A stretch of 39,891 nt of DNA from an uncultured Bacteroidia bacterium (GCA_902769525.1 CACXPG010000016.1:1-39891), one strand, 5' to 3'. Shown: positions 8,500 to 17,536, counted from the first letter of the stretch. Notes: generated by a model from the sequence alone, not told the origin. Translations and numbers: made by a program.

Positions 8500-9276
8500 A
8501 TGAACGATATAAACACATCTAAGGAACTCTACGGACTCTATGTCCAGAGATTCGGCAACTGCCCGAGAACCCCTTATCAGGCAGAGTATTACAGAAAATG
8601 GCTGGACCTTCTCAACGAATGTTCCTCAAACGAGGAGGCAGAGGAAAAGTCTAAGCAGAACGGGCTCTATACCGCCGGGGCCGCCGCAGTGGCCATGGAC
8701 CGTGTCTTTGCCAACAGGGAGGCGGCACAGGCCATGGGCTGGACTGACGTTGAACAGCTGTGCGACGATATTCTCCAGAAAATCAAGGCAGACCCGTATT
8801 ATACCTTCACCCACAGCGGTTTCTGGACCGACCTTCAGGCCAAAAAGGACGGATGGATTAGAACCATTGAAGGGTTCGGCCGCCTTTACAAGGACTTTGT
8901 GGAGTACAACGACACAAGAACCGACCCTCAGAGGGCCTTGTCCAGCATCGCCGAGAACCTGAAAATGCTCTCAAAACCGAGTTCCGATTTCGCCGCCCTT
9001 GCCGCTATGCCTCAGTTCAGGGCTATGATAGACTGCAGCGACGAGTTCTACAAGGAATTCACCGATACAGTCTGCAAGGCCATATCAACCGGTCATCTGG
9101 ACTCTATCCAGTGGAGCACCGAGTCTTGCCAGGACCAGATTGAAGAACTCTGGAACAAGAAGGACACACTCTCCCAAGAGTGCGGGCAATGGTACAGCCA
9201 GGAAGTAAAGCCGCCTTGCTTAAGGCTCTCTCCAGATTCCCCGGACGGCAAGTATAAACTCATTGATATCGAATAA
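8500..9276 (+). CDS. Hypothetical protein, first of a conserved-looking pair before dnaN
   Basis: I do not recognise this 258-residue protein. It has no signal peptide or membrane segment, so it should be cytoplasmic. It is predicted mostly helical, rich in acidic residues, tryptophan and tyrosine, with six scattered cysteines and no obvious metal-binding spacing. The ATG sits downstream of a good -7 element. The next gene begins 1 bp after its TAA stop, which suggests translational coupling and a shared job. It resembles the long helical rod-like proteins found in many Bacteroidales genomes, but no function can be assigned. Confidence 0.75.
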   Translation: MNDINTSKELYGLYVQRFGNCPRTPYQAEYYRKWLDLLNECSSNEEAEEKSKQNGLYTAGAAAVAMDRVFANREAAQAMGWTDVEQLCDDILQKIKADPYYTFTHSGFWTDLQAKKDGWIRTIEGFGRLYKDFVEYNDTRTDPQRALSSIAENLKMLSKPSSDFAALAAMPQFRAMIDCSDEFYKEFTDTVCKAISTGHLDSIQWSTESCQDQIEELWNKKDTLSQECGQWYSQEVKPPCLRLSPDSPDGKYKLIDIE

Positions 9277-9277
9277 T

Positions 9278-10471
9278 ATGGACGCTACTATAAAAATGAT
9301 GATCCAGGGCTACATAGACGGCCTGGACAATATGCATACAGACGACGAATCCATCAAGAAAGAGGTGGAGGATTACAAGAAGGAACTGATCGCGTTCGGT
9401 GAAAGCCAGAACGATCCGGCCACCTTCTTCCCAAAGTTCCAGGATTCCGGACTGATGGGCAAATACATGGACCTTGCAACCAAGATAACCATGTCCGCCC
9501 AGACCAAGCAGCAGGAATCTCCGTCAGAGCAGCCGAAGAAGCACATCGCCACCCCTGCCGAGTGGCTGGAACCTTTCAGGACATCATACGACTATATCAA
9601 GAATCTCCCTATCAGGGAAAGAGGACTTGCAGTCTACCGCAAACTGTTCGAGATCGGTGACAGGCACACTTATATCACAGAATTCCTCACTGAAGTGGAG
9701 AAGGAGAATCTACTCTGGAAAATCACCTCAGAAGACACGCTGGGAATCCTCAACATATCGCTTTCAGGCATGGACCCTCTGTACAAAGGTCTCACCTACC
9801 CGGTCCGGAAGAATATCGAAGCCTGGGAGAATTCAGTCTGCGAGGCCGACGCCTACTATCTGCAAGACCGTCTGGCAGAGGATGTTGCAAAGAATTCCCA
9901 GAAGCTTCTCCAAAAAGAGCTCTTTGTCATACAGCTTGGCCTCCACCTGATGGTTTACAGAGGCCCTAAAGGCAAGGAAGGACTTATGGAGATGATTGCC
10001 ACAGGCAACTGCCCAAGGATCGAGTTCATGAGCAAGGCTTCTGCAATGGCCGTTGGCAAGATGCAGGCAAGACGCACCCTGGATATCATCAAGAAGGTCT
10101 TCGGTATCACCTTCGACGACATTATCGCAGATGAGTTCCTCAAATACAAACTCATCTCCACAGCCAATGTCTGCGGCCTCTCCAGGGCATACGTCCAGAG
10201 CAATGCCAACATCCTTGACATCCTGGCTGATGCCGTCCACAATGAGATAATTCCAGACATTTCCCTCATCGATGCCATCAGAAGGGAGCCTTCTGTAAGG
10301 TTCGGCCGATGGAGAATGCCAGAAGACAGCGAGCACAAGAAGGCCGAGGCAATGGCTAGAAATCATTTCCAGGACCTCCCTTACTTCATTTATGAGGACC
10401 AGCTCAAAGATGCAAGCTTCCACGTCGGCACCGGTGAAGGATTTGACATAAAGCCTTTGTCCAAGATATAG
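9278..10471 (+). CDS. Hypothetical protein, coupled partner upstream of dnaN
   Basis: This protein of 397 residues is not recognised. I chose the ATG at 9278, which follows the previous stop by 1 bp, over the in-frame ATG at 9263 inside the previous gene. About residues 70-80 are a glutamine/proline-rich linker. The C-terminal half (about residues 230-390) is a compact helical region with KMQARRTLDIIKKVFGI, ending in a FDIKPLSKI tail. There is no signal peptide or membrane helix. The 83-bp gap to dnaN contains dnaN's own promoter, whose -33 element lies in the last codons of this gene. Confidence 0.75.
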   Translation: MDATIKMMIQGYIDGLDNMHTDDESIKKEVEDYKKELIAFGESQNDPATFFPKFQDSGLMGKYMDLATKITMSAQTKQQESPSEQPKKHIATPAEWLEPFRTSYDYIKNLPIRERGLAVYRKLFEIGDRHTYITEFLTEVEKENLLWKITSEDTLGILNISLSGMDPLYKGLTYPVRKNIEAWENSVCEADAYYLQDRLAEDVAKNSQKLLQKELFVIQLGLHLMVYRGPKGKEGLMEMIATGNCPRIEFMSKASAMAVGKMQARRTLDIIKKVFGITFDDIIADEFLKYKLISTANVCGLSRAYVQSNANILDILADAVHNEIIPDISLIDAIRREPSVRFGRWRMPEDSEHKKAEAMARNHFQDLPYFIYEDQLKDASFHVGTGEGFDIKPLSKI

Positions 10472-10489
10472 TTTTTTTTAGTATATTTG
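10456..10489 (+). promoter_or_regulatory. dnaN promoter (-33 TTTG, -7 TATATTTG)
   Basis: TTTG at 10456-10459 and TATATTTG at 10482-10489 are 22 bp apart, close to the Bacteroidota spacing. The start codon is 65 bp after the -7 element, giving a leader of about 60 nt. This is the best two-part promoter in the window. Confidence 0.75.
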
Positions 10490-10554
10490 TTGGGTTAAGA
10501 ATCCCGCTGGATTTCTTGGGGTTCGCCGACGTGAAAACTTAAAAAACAACAGAT

Positions 10555-11673
10555 ATGAGGTTTACAGCAACAAGTACAGATTTTTTACAGGCTTTACTGT
10601 CTGTTTCCAAGGTAGTTCCACAAAAGAGCTCACTCCAGATACTGGAGAACTTCCTGCTTGAGTTGGAAGGCAAGAGCCTGACAATCACAGGTTCAGACCA
10701 GGAAACGACACTGAAGACCATTATGGACATTGAGGACGTTGGAGAAGAGGGACGTATTGCTGTTCCCGCAACTCTGCTGACCAACTCCTTCAAGGAACTC
10801 CCTACCCAGCCGGTAAAGTTCGAGACAAACGAAGAAAAGAACATACTCACCATTACCTGGGCAAGCGGTACCGCAAGCATTCCTTGCCTGCTTCCTGACG
10901 AGTATCCGGAACTCCCTATGCTGGTAGATCCTAAAAAGATAGAAATGCCTGCAGGAGTGCTCTGCGAGGCTCTCAACGGCACAATCTACGCTACAGCAGA
11001 AGAACCGCTCAGACCGGTTATGAACGGAGTGTTCTTCGATATAAACGAAGGTTATACAACATTTGTGGCATCCAACGCCCACAAGCTGGTTTGCTTCGAG
11101 AGAAAAGACGTGTCGGGAGTAAAGAGCTCGTTCGTGCTGCCTAAGAAGCCGGCCAACATTCTGAAGAACAATCTGGCAAGGCTCTCAGACGAAACCGTTT
11201 CCATCAGCTTCGACAAGAAGAACGCCTTCTTCAAGTTCGACCAGCAGCTGGTAGTGTGCCGCCTGATAGAAGGAACCTATCCGGACTACACCAAGGTTAT
11301 CCCTAAGAACAACAACAATATCATAACTGTCTCAAGGACAGACATCCTCAACGCTACCAGACGTGTTGCAGTATGTGCAAACCAGTCTACAGGTCAGATA
11401 GTGTTCAAGGTTGCTGACGGAAGACTTGAAATCACCGCCCAGGACCTGGACTTCTCAATGAGCGCAAAGGAAACCATCGGCTGCCAGTATGTTGGCGAGC
11501 CTATGAGAATAGCCTTCAAGAGCCAGTTCCTGATCGAGATACTCGCAAACCTGCCATACGACCAGATTTGCATCAAGCTTGCAGAACCTACCAAGGCAGC
11601 CCTGATGCAGCCGGCAGAGCAGACAGACGCCAACCAGGAAATCTGCGCACTGCTTATGCCTATGAGGCTCTAA
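10555..11673 (+). CDS. dnaN: DNA polymerase III beta subunit (sliding clamp)
   Basis: This ring-shaped clamp holds DNA polymerase III on DNA and acts as a platform for other repair proteins. The 372 residues span the usual three clamp domains. Typical segments are RPVMNGVFFDI, VASNAHKLV, the conserved PDYTKVIP loop and a C-terminal ALLMPMRL matching the family's usual C-terminal end. The ATG follows an AACAACAG leader. The neighbour 12 bp downstream is a DnaQ-type exonuclease, a functionally related pair. Confidence 0.97.
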   Translation: MRFTATSTDFLQALLSVSKVVPQKSSLQILENFLLELEGKSLTITGSDQETTLKTIMDIEDVGEEGRIAVPATLLTNSFKELPTQPVKFETNEEKNILTITWASGTASIPCLLPDEYPELPMLVDPKKIEMPAGVLCEALNGTIYATAEEPLRPVMNGVFFDINEGYTTFVASNAHKLVCFERKDVSGVKSSFVLPKKPANILKNNLARLSDETVSISFDKKNAFFKFDQQLVVCRLIEGTYPDYTKVIPKNNNNIITVSRTDILNATRRVAVCANQSTGQIVFKVADGRLEITAQDLDFSMSAKETIGCQYVGEPMRIAFKSQFLIEILANLPYDQICIKLAEPTKAALMQPAEQTDANQEICALLMPMRL

Positions 11674-11685
11674 CATTGCTTTAAT

Positions 11686-12462
11686 ATGGAAATCAACCTT
11701 AAAAGACCGCTGGTATTCTTTGATATAGAGAGTACCGGTCTCGACGTGTCCCAGGACAGGATTGTAGAAATATCTTTCGTGAAGCTGTTTCCAGACGGGC
11801 ACACAGATATCAAGACCCGCAGGATCAACCCCGAAATGCATATTCCTGAAGCATCTACGGCCATTCATCATATCACGGACGAAGATGTCAAGGACTGCCC
11901 TACTTTCAAGCAGATAGCAAAGAGTCTGGCCCAGCAGATGGAAGGATGCGACATAGCAGGATACAACTCCATCAAGTTTGACATACCGATGCTAGCTGAA
12001 GAATTCATGAGATGTGGAGTGGATTTTGACTTCAGGCGCCACAGGCTGATAGACGTGCAGAACATTTACCACAAGATGGAGCCAAGAACCCTGGCTGCAG
12101 CATACAAGTTCTACTGCCACAGGGATCTGGAAGGAGCGCACGGAGCAGAGGCTGATACGGTTGCAACTATGGAAGTCCTCAAGGCCCAGCTTGACAAATA
12201 CAGCGACACACTGCAGAACGATGTGGACGCCCTCGCCGATTTCTCAGTCAAGAACCGCAATGTAGACCTGGCCGGAGCAATTGTCCTCAACGACAAGGGA
12301 GATGCAGTTTTCGGCTTCGGGAAATACAAGGACAAGAGCGTGGTGGACATCCTCAAGCAGGACCCGGGCTATTACAGCTGGATGGAAAACGGCAAGTTTA
12401 CCGAGTACACCAAGAGAGTCCTCAGAGACATCCGCGTGCATCCTGAGAAGTACAAGAAATGA
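11686..12462 (+). CDS. DnaQ-like DEDDh 3'-5' exonuclease
   Basis: This is probably the proofreading (epsilon-type) or a related 3'-5' exonuclease. The DEDDh active site is visible: FFDIESTG gives the first Asp and Glu (residues 13 and 15), YNSIKFDIPML the second Asp, and HGAEADT the His and last Asp. After the nuclease domain (about residues 1-165) comes a C-terminal module with GKYKDKSVVDIL and DPGYYSWM. That module is found in many Bacteroidota exonucleases and resembles part of ExoX-like proteins. The gene starts 12 bp after dnaN and its stop overlaps the next start by 4 bp. Confidence 0.9.
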   Translation: MEINLKRPLVFFDIESTGLDVSQDRIVEISFVKLFPDGHTDIKTRRINPEMHIPEASTAIHHITDEDVKDCPTFKQIAKSLAQQMEGCDIAGYNSIKFDIPMLAEEFMRCGVDFDFRRHRLIDVQNIYHKMEPRTLAAAYKFYCHRDLEGAHGAEADTVATMEVLKAQLDKYSDTLQNDVDALADFSVKNRNVDLAGAIVLNDKGDAVFGFGKYKDKSVVDILKQDPGYYSWMENGKFTEYTKRVLRDIRVHPEKYKK

Positions 12463-12947
12463 ATCTTTTTGTCTTCCCATACCAGAGCGAGAATTTCTAC
12501 ACAAGCCCAGATACCGCCGTCTGCCGTGATGCTGCAGACTGTGGAAAGCTGGTTTACTATGTTCCTGACAAGATAGAGACCATCCGGGCCATACCTCTGG
12601 TATTCGTGAAGATATCCAGGGCCGGCAAATGCGTAAGGCAGGACTATGCCCACAGGCATTACTCGGTATGCGGCTATGGAGTGCATCTGGCCACATACGA
12701 CGTAAACGAGGGAAACACCCTGGACAACAGCATATTCCTGTCTGAAGCCACAGAAATTGAAGGCTCTGGGCCGTATGAAGGATTTGATTTCTTTGACTCG
12801 GCCATTGAGAGGGCGTCTGAATATATGTCGCTCAGGACAGGAGACATAATAGCCCTGGAACTGGAAGATGTCCAGGCATTCGAGATTGAGCCTGAAAACA
12901 GTTGCAGCCTTTCCTATAAAGATTTCGTCATTGAGCTTCGCTCATAA
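12459..12947 (+). CDS. Short FAH-fold-like protein, probably catalytically degenerate
   Basis: At 162 residues this looks like a trimmed fumarylacetoacetate hydrolase-fold protein. The segment LVFVKISRAGKCVRQDYAHRH aligns by eye with the core strand and loop of that family. The C-terminal part (about residues 108-130), including SEYMSLRTGDIIALE, matches the family's final helix and strand. The Glu-x-Glu metal ligands expected before the core strand are replaced (IPL), and the downstream Asp/GTP loop is not recognisable. It may therefore be non-enzymatic. It is translationally coupled to the exonuclease gene by an ATGA overlap, and its 3' end overlaps the convergent flavoprotein gene by 20 bp. 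Confidence 0.55.
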   Translation: MNLFVFPYQSENFYTSPDTAVCRDAADCGKLVYYVPDKIETIRAIPLVFVKISRAGKCVRQDYAHRHYSVCGYGVHLATYDVNEGNTLDNSIFLSEATEIEGSGPYEGFDFFDSAIERASEYMSLRTGDIIALELEDVQAFEIEPENSCSLSYKDFVIELRS

Positions 12948-14205
12948 TGCCGCGAACAGCAAGAGTTGCGGTCGAAAAGGCTATCTGCAGGTTATAGCCA
13001 CCTGTATCTCCATCAAGGTCAAGCACTTCCCCGGCAAAGAAAAGCCCGGGAACAAGTTTGCTTTCCATAGTCTTCTGTGAGACTTCCTTTAGAGAAACGC
13101 CGCCGTTGGTGACTACGCACCTCTCAAATCCGATGTAAGACACTATCTCGAATCTGAGAGATTTCAGCAAGGCCGGAAGCAGTCTTGCCGCCTCGGCATT
13201 GTGCATTGAAAGAAGCTGGCGGTTCATAGCAAGGAAAGGACCGGCCAGCTGCCTTGGAAGCAGTTTGGATAGCAGATATTTAACCGTATTGTTCCCCGAT
13301 GAAGCTTCCCGCCTGATTCGCTGAGAAATCTGATCCTCAGAAAGCGCAGGCTTCAGATCGAGAAGAAGAGCCACCTTCTGGCCGTTGTCCAGAGCCTCTA
13401 CTGCCCTGCGGCTTAGGCGAAATCCCAGAGAGCCCTCGATTCCCCCATCGGTGAAATCCACGTCGCCGAACTCCTCCTGGACTACATTGGAATTGACTTC
13501 AAGAGACAGGGAAACGTTCTTCAACTGAAGGCCTTGCAAAGATTTTCCAAAAGGCAGAAGAGTTCCGTCCTTTTCCCTGTAGCCGGATGGAATAAGAGCT
13601 GTAAGAGACGGGCGGCAATGCACTATGCTGTGCCCCAGAGCCTTAGCAAAAGCATAACCGTCTCCGCTGCTGCCAGTTGAAGGATAAGAAAGACCTCCGG
13701 TAGTTAGCAGAAGCTTTTTCGAGAGAACTGTTCCCTGCTCAGATTTAATGCAGAAAAACTCGTCCCGGCTGATCTTCTTCACCTCGAACCCGGTCAAGGT
13801 TTCCACAACGGCACAGCGTCTGATATGATTCACCAGAGAATCGGTGACATCCATTGCCCTCATGCTTTTTGGATACACTCTCTGACCTCTTTCCACACTG
13901 AGTTCCAAGCCTATAGACTTGAAAAAATCCATCGTGTCGTGAGAGGAGAAATTGTAGAAGGCGTTCTTGAAGAACTGGCAGTTAGGGTGAACGTGAGGAG
14001 AGAACTCGTCCCACATGCGGGTATTTGTAAGGTTGCAGCGCCCCTTGCCCGTTATGTTTATCTTGCGTCCGCAGCGAGGCATCTTCTCCAGAAGCACAAC
14101 AGACGGATGGGTTTCAGAATCCTTGTACTTTTCTGAAATCCAGGCAGCTGCCATTAGACCTGCAGCCCCGCCCCCTACTATTGCCAAATCATAAACTCTA
14201 TTCAT
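12928..14205 (-). CDS. BaiN/HI0933-family FAD-dependent oxidoreductase
   Basis: This is a flavoprotein of the HI0933/BaiN family with 425 residues. The N-terminal dinucleotide-binding motif is AIVGGGAAGLMAA (residues 8-20). GRKINITGKGRCNLTNT is the family hallmark. The C-terminal segment GLFFAGEVLDLDGDTGGYNLQIA closes the FAD site. Physiological substrates are mostly unknown; some members act as bile-acid or enoate reductases. It overlaps the upstream lipoprotein gene by 8 bp, so the two are probably co-transcribed, though no functional link is obvious. Confidence 0.92.
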   Translation of the reverse strand: MNRVYDLAIVGGGAAGLMAAAWISEKYKDSETHPSVVLLEKMPRCGRKINITGKGRCNLTNTRMWDEFSPHVHPNCQFFKNAFYNFSSHDTMDFFKSIGLELSVERGQRVYPKSMRAMDVTDSLVNHIRRCAVVETLTGFEVKKISRDEFFCIKSEQGTVLSKKLLLTTGGLSYPSTGSSGDGYAFAKALGHSIVHCRPSLTALIPSGYREKDGTLLPFGKSLQGLQLKNVSLSLEVNSNVVQEEFGDVDFTDGGIEGSLGFRLSRRAVEALDNGQKVALLLDLKPALSEDQISQRIRREASSGNNTVKYLLSKLLPRQLAGPFLAMNRQLLSMHNAEAARLLPALLKSLRFEIVSYIGFERCVVTNGGVSLKEVSQKTMESKLVPGLFFAGEVLDLDGDTGGYNLQIAFSTATLAVRGIMSEAQ

Positions 14206-15322
14206 CCAGTCTGATATAATAAACCATTTCTCTGCCAGGGAAATTCTTCTCCGCGATATCGGGATGGAAAATCTGAATCAAGTCTTTCAGGATTTCAGCG
14301 GGGTTGACCGCTCCGCTCTCCCAGTAATCGCTTCCGCCTTCGGGAGTCACTCTCTTGACATTGTTGAACATCTGCCCGCTCTTGAAGGGAGGAATATTCT
14401 TGAACAGAGGATTCTCCGAGAGAACCTCAGCCTTGCTTCGTGCGGCATTCAGGTGTATCCACACATCTGATTCAAGGGCAAGCGAATACATGTGCTCAAA
14501 ACTCTTCTGCGATGAAGCGCTCTGCCCTTCCTCGGCCCCTATAATGACTCCGCCTGCATCCCGGACAAGTTCAGCCATATAGCTGGCATTCCCGGGAAGA
14601 TACCAGATGCCTTTGAACGGCATGTTTACCAGCGCCTTGGCTAGTTTATCAGCTTCAGCGCACAGTTTGCGGGTATTCAGATAGTCATCTTTGCGAACCC
14701 TGAAGACTGAATCGGCAACCGCCTCTTTGCCGAAAAGCCTGCCGAAAAGCTTGAGGTATTCCAGCCTTCCGGTTACAGTCTGTTCCAGATAGTCGTTGAC
14801 AACTATAACTTTTTGGCCGAGTTTGCGGAGCTTGTCGATATAGCTGTTGTCTGATCCGGCTATTCCGTATGCCAGCACTACATCAGCCTTGAGACTGAGT
14901 ATCTTCTCGTAGTCAGGAGCAGTCTCGGCCCCCACATCGGCTATCAGTCCGTCTGAAGCCCTGCTAGAGTAAAGGCTGTCGTAAATAAACCTTGTGCCGC
15001 TGACACCCTTGACAGACAATTCCTCTCCAATAAGCTTTATATGAGGAAGATAGGTGGTAGACATACAGATGCAGCTCTCTATCGGGTAAGATATGGCCAT
15101 TGGATCGGCCGCCAATAGAGCTGAACTGTCCCGGGGAACAATAATATATCTGTCCACCGACTGGTCCCAGCTGTTGAGGGAGATCAGGGTATCGTTGCCC
15201 TTGAGTATAAAATAAGCGGCCGAAGAGGAACCCTCTCCAGCCGCATTTTCCGCAACTTGCTGCCCAGACCTATGGCAAGAGGCCAGAATCAGAGACAGGA
15301 CAAGTATGAGGCAACGATTCAT
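14198..15322 (-). CDS. ABC-type iron/cobalamin substrate-binding lipoprotein
   Basis: This is a periplasmic-binding protein of the BtuF/FepB (TroA-like) class, expected to bind a siderophore, haem or cobalamin for ABC import. A lipoprotein signal is clear, with the lipobox cysteine at residue 16 (LILASC). Conserved segments include a DVGAETAPDYEKILSLKADVV-type stretch and VIVVNDYLEQTVTGRLEYL. No permease or ATPase gene is adjacent, so it must work with a transporter encoded elsewhere. It starts 3 bp after the stop of the phosphotransbutyrylase-like gene and overlaps the flavoprotein gene downstream. Confidence 0.87.
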   Translation of the reverse strand: MNRCLILVLSLILASCHRSGQQVAENAAGEGSSSAAYFILKGNDTLISLNSWDQSVDRYIIVPRDSSALLAADPMAISYPIESCICMSTTYLPHIKLIGEELSVKGVSGTRFIYDSLYSSRASDGLIADVGAETAPDYEKILSLKADVVLAYGIAGSDNSYIDKLRKLGQKVIVVNDYLEQTVTGRLEYLKLFGRLFGKEAVADSVFRVRKDDYLNTRKLCAEADKLAKALVNMPFKGIWYLPGNASYMAELVRDAGGVIIGAEEGQSASSQKSFEHMYSLALESDVWIHLNAARSKAEVLSENPLFKNIPPFKSGQMFNNVKRVTPEGGSDYWESGAVNPAEILKDLIQIFHPDIAEKNFPGREMVYYIRLDE

Positions 15323-15325
15323 AGA

Positions 15326-16225
15326 CTACTTAACCTGAAGGCAAGCCAGTGCTATGGAATTGAGCTTGGTGTCTATGCTGTCTGCCCTTGAAGAAAGAAC
15401 GCAAGGAGCAGATGCGCCGGCTACGAAAGCCGCTGTCCTTACACCAGGAACAAGCATGGTGTTGGACTTGTAGAACACGTTACCGCTCTCGATGTTAGGG
15501 AACAGGAGTCCGTCAGCGTCTCCGGCAACCTCGCTCTTGAGCTTCTTGATTGCAGCAGCCTCTTTGTTGATTGCAACGTCCAGAGCCAGAGGGCCGTCTA
15601 CCAGACCAGGGAGCTGTCCGCGGTCTGCCATCTTTGCGAGCATTGCAGCCTCAACGCAGGCCGGCATGCCGTCCAGCATCTGCTCGGTGGCGGCAACAGC
15701 GGCAATCTTAGGATTTGCCACGCCAAGAGACTTGCAGACATTCACGATATACTTCAGGATGGCGGTCTTCTGCTTGAAATCAGGCAGAGGAATAACAGCC
15801 ATATCGCCGAATACAAGGAACTTAGGATAGTTTGGATGCTGCATCACTGAAATGTGGCTCAGAACGGCCTTAGGAGGGAGCAGACCCCATTCCTTGTTGA
15901 GGATTCCCCTCATGTACTTGTCGGTTGAGCAAAGGCCCTTCATCAGAACGTCTGCCTCTCCGTTGTGAACAGCGGTAACTGCAGCCTGGATAGCCTTCAG
16001 TTCAACAGGAACATCCACAATGTTGAACTTGTTGATGTCGATGTTCTCCTTGGCGCAAACGGCCTCGATCATCTTGCGGTCACCGTAAAGGGTTGCCTCG
16101 CAGAAACCTGCGTCGATAGCCATGCTTGCTGCACAAACAGAGTGCTCGTCAACGCCCCAGGCTACTGCCAGCCTTCTCTTGGGATTAGCCTTGAGAAGCT
16201 CATATACTTCGTCAAATGTCTTCAT
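15326..16225 (-). CDS. Phosphate acyltransferase of the Ptb/Pta family
   Basis: This enzyme exchanges CoA for phosphate on an acyl-CoA, giving an acyl phosphate. At 299 residues, and with segments such as LMKGLCSTDKYMRGIL, GDMAVIPLPDF and DGPLALDVAIN, it is closest to phosphate butyryltransferase. True Pta enzymes are longer or differ in these segments. Directly upstream, 30 bp away, is acetate kinase. The pair would convert an acyl-CoA to a carboxylate with ATP formation. Whether the natural substrate is acetyl-, propionyl- or butyryl-CoA cannot be read from sequence. Confidence 0.85.
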   Translation of the reverse strand: MKTFDEVYELLKANPKRRLAVAWGVDEHSVCAASMAIDAGFCEATLYGDRKMIEAVCAKENIDINKFNIVDVPVELKAIQAAVTAVHNGEADVLMKGLCSTDKYMRGILNKEWGLLPPKAVLSHISVMQHPNYPKFLVFGDMAVIPLPDFKQKTAILKYIVNVCKSLGVANPKIAAVAATEQMLDGMPACVEAAMLAKMADRGQLPGLVDGPLALDVAINKEAAAIKKLKSEVAGDADGLLFPNIESGNVFYKSNTMLVPGVRTAAFVAGASAPCVLSSRADSIDTKLNSIALACLQVK

Positions 16226-16255
16226 TATTGTTTATTTTAAATTATTGGTTTTCAA

Positions 16256-17464
16256 TTACATTTTAACAAGCTTCATAGTATCGGTGGCAATCACCAGCTC
16301 CTCGTTGGTGCAGACAACGGCAACTTTTACCTTGGAGTCTTTCTTGGTAAGGATGGCGCTCTTGCCCCTGAGACCTTCGTTAACCTCCTCGTCAAAGTCT
16401 ACGCCCAGATAAGCGCACTTCTGGCCGATGTAAGCCCTGGTCTTAGGGTCGTTCTCGCCGATGCCGCCGGTAAACACGATCAGGTCAACTCCACCCATTG
16501 CAGCAGAGAAGGCTCCCACGAACTTCAGCAGTCCGTAGCGGAAGATCTCAAGAGCCAGCTGGGCTCTCTTTTCTCCGCGAGCTGCCGCCTCTTCAAGGTC
16601 TCTGCAGTCAGATGAAACTCCGGAAACTCCCACGAATCCGCTCTTCTTGGTAAGGATAGTCTCCATCTGGTCTGCGGTCAGATCGTACTTCTTCATTATG
16701 TAGGTTACAACTCCCGGATCCAGGCTTCCGCATCTGGTGCCCATGATAAGACCATCTATAGTCTTGAGTCCCAGAGATGTATCAACTGCCCTTCCGTTCT
16801 TGACGGCTGTTACGCTGCTGCCGTTTCCCAGGTGGCAGGTGATGATGTTGGAGTCGTTGTAGTCTATGCCTGCAAGCTCGGCGCCGGCCTTGGAAACATA
16901 TCTGTGGCTGGTTCCGTGGAATCCGTAACGGCGGATCTTGTCCTTCTCGTAGTACTCGTAAGGAAGACCGTAAGTATAGGCGTAGTTAGGAATAGTCTGG
17001 AGGAATGAAGTGTCGAACACAGCTACTTGAGGAACCTTTGGAAGAATGCTCTCTACCGCATTGATTCCAAGCAGTCCTGCAGGATTGTGGAGAGGTGCCA
17101 GGGAAGCGCACTTCTCGATTCCGTCCTTAACCCTCTGGTCTATGATGCAGCTCTGGGTGAAATATTCTCCACCGTGCACAACCCTGTGGCCTACAGCCTC
17201 TATCTCGTCCAGAGAACGGAGAACTCCGTGCTCAGGGTCAACCAGCAGTCCGAGTACATCCTTTATACCCTCTGTATGGTCAGCGACAGGTTTGTGGATC
17301 TTGTGTTTGTCCTTTCCCGGAACAGAGTGTGTAATATCGCCCTCTTCCATTCCGATTCTCTCTACCAGACCCTTGGCAAGCAGAGAATGTTCACTTTCGC
17401 TCCTCATATCCAGCACCTGGTACTTGATTGAGGAACTTCCGCAGTTTAAAACCAGTATTATCAT
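16256..17464 (-). CDS. ackA: Acetate kinase
   Basis: Acetate kinase interconverts acetyl phosphate plus ADP with acetate plus ATP, the last step of acetate fermentation. The 402 residues and motifs match AckA rather than the shorter butyrate kinases. Seen are NCGSSSIKYQ at residues 7-16, GHRVVHGG, FDTSFLQTIP, RRYGFHGTSHRYV and VFTGGIGEND. It is the first gene of a run with the Ptb-like acyltransferase. A TAAATTTG -7 element lies 26 bp upstream. Confidence 0.95.
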   Translation of the reverse strand: MIILVLNCGSSSIKYQVLDMRSESEHSLLAKGLVERIGMEEGDITHSVPGKDKHKIHKPVADHTEGIKDVLGLLVDPEHGVLRSLDEIEAVGHRVVHGGEYFTQSCIIDQRVKDGIEKCASLAPLHNPAGLLGINAVESILPKVPQVAVFDTSFLQTIPNYAYTYGLPYEYYEKDKIRRYGFHGTSHRYVSKAGAELAGIDYNDSNIITCHLGNGSSVTAVKNGRAVDTSLGLKTIDGLIMGTRCGSLDPGVVTYIMKKYDLTADQMETILTKKSGFVGVSGVSSDCRDLEEAAARGEKRAQLALEIFRYGLLKFVGAFSAAMGGVDLIVFTGGIGENDPKTRAYIGQKCAYLGVDFDEEVNEGLRGKSAILTKKDSKVKVAVVCTNEELVIATDTMKLVKM

Positions 17465-17490
17465 ATTCTTGAAATTGTTTCGTTATCGTG

Positions 17491-17498
17491 CAAATTTA
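17491..17498 (-). promoter_or_regulatory. -7 element TAAATTTG for ackA
   Basis: It is an exact TAnnTTTG match on the minus strand, 26 bp before the ackA ATG. It lies 13 bp from the opposite-facing msrA element, so the two promoters overlap. Confidence 0.65.
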
Positions 17499-17511
17499 AT
17501 AAAAATAGCGA

Positions 17512-17519
17512 TATCTTTG
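17512..17519 (+). promoter_or_regulatory. -7 element TATCTTTG for msrA
   Basis: It is an exact TAnnTTTG match ending 17 bp before the msrA ATG. Confidence 0.65.
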
Positions 17520-17536
17520 TCGTAAACAGCTAGAGT

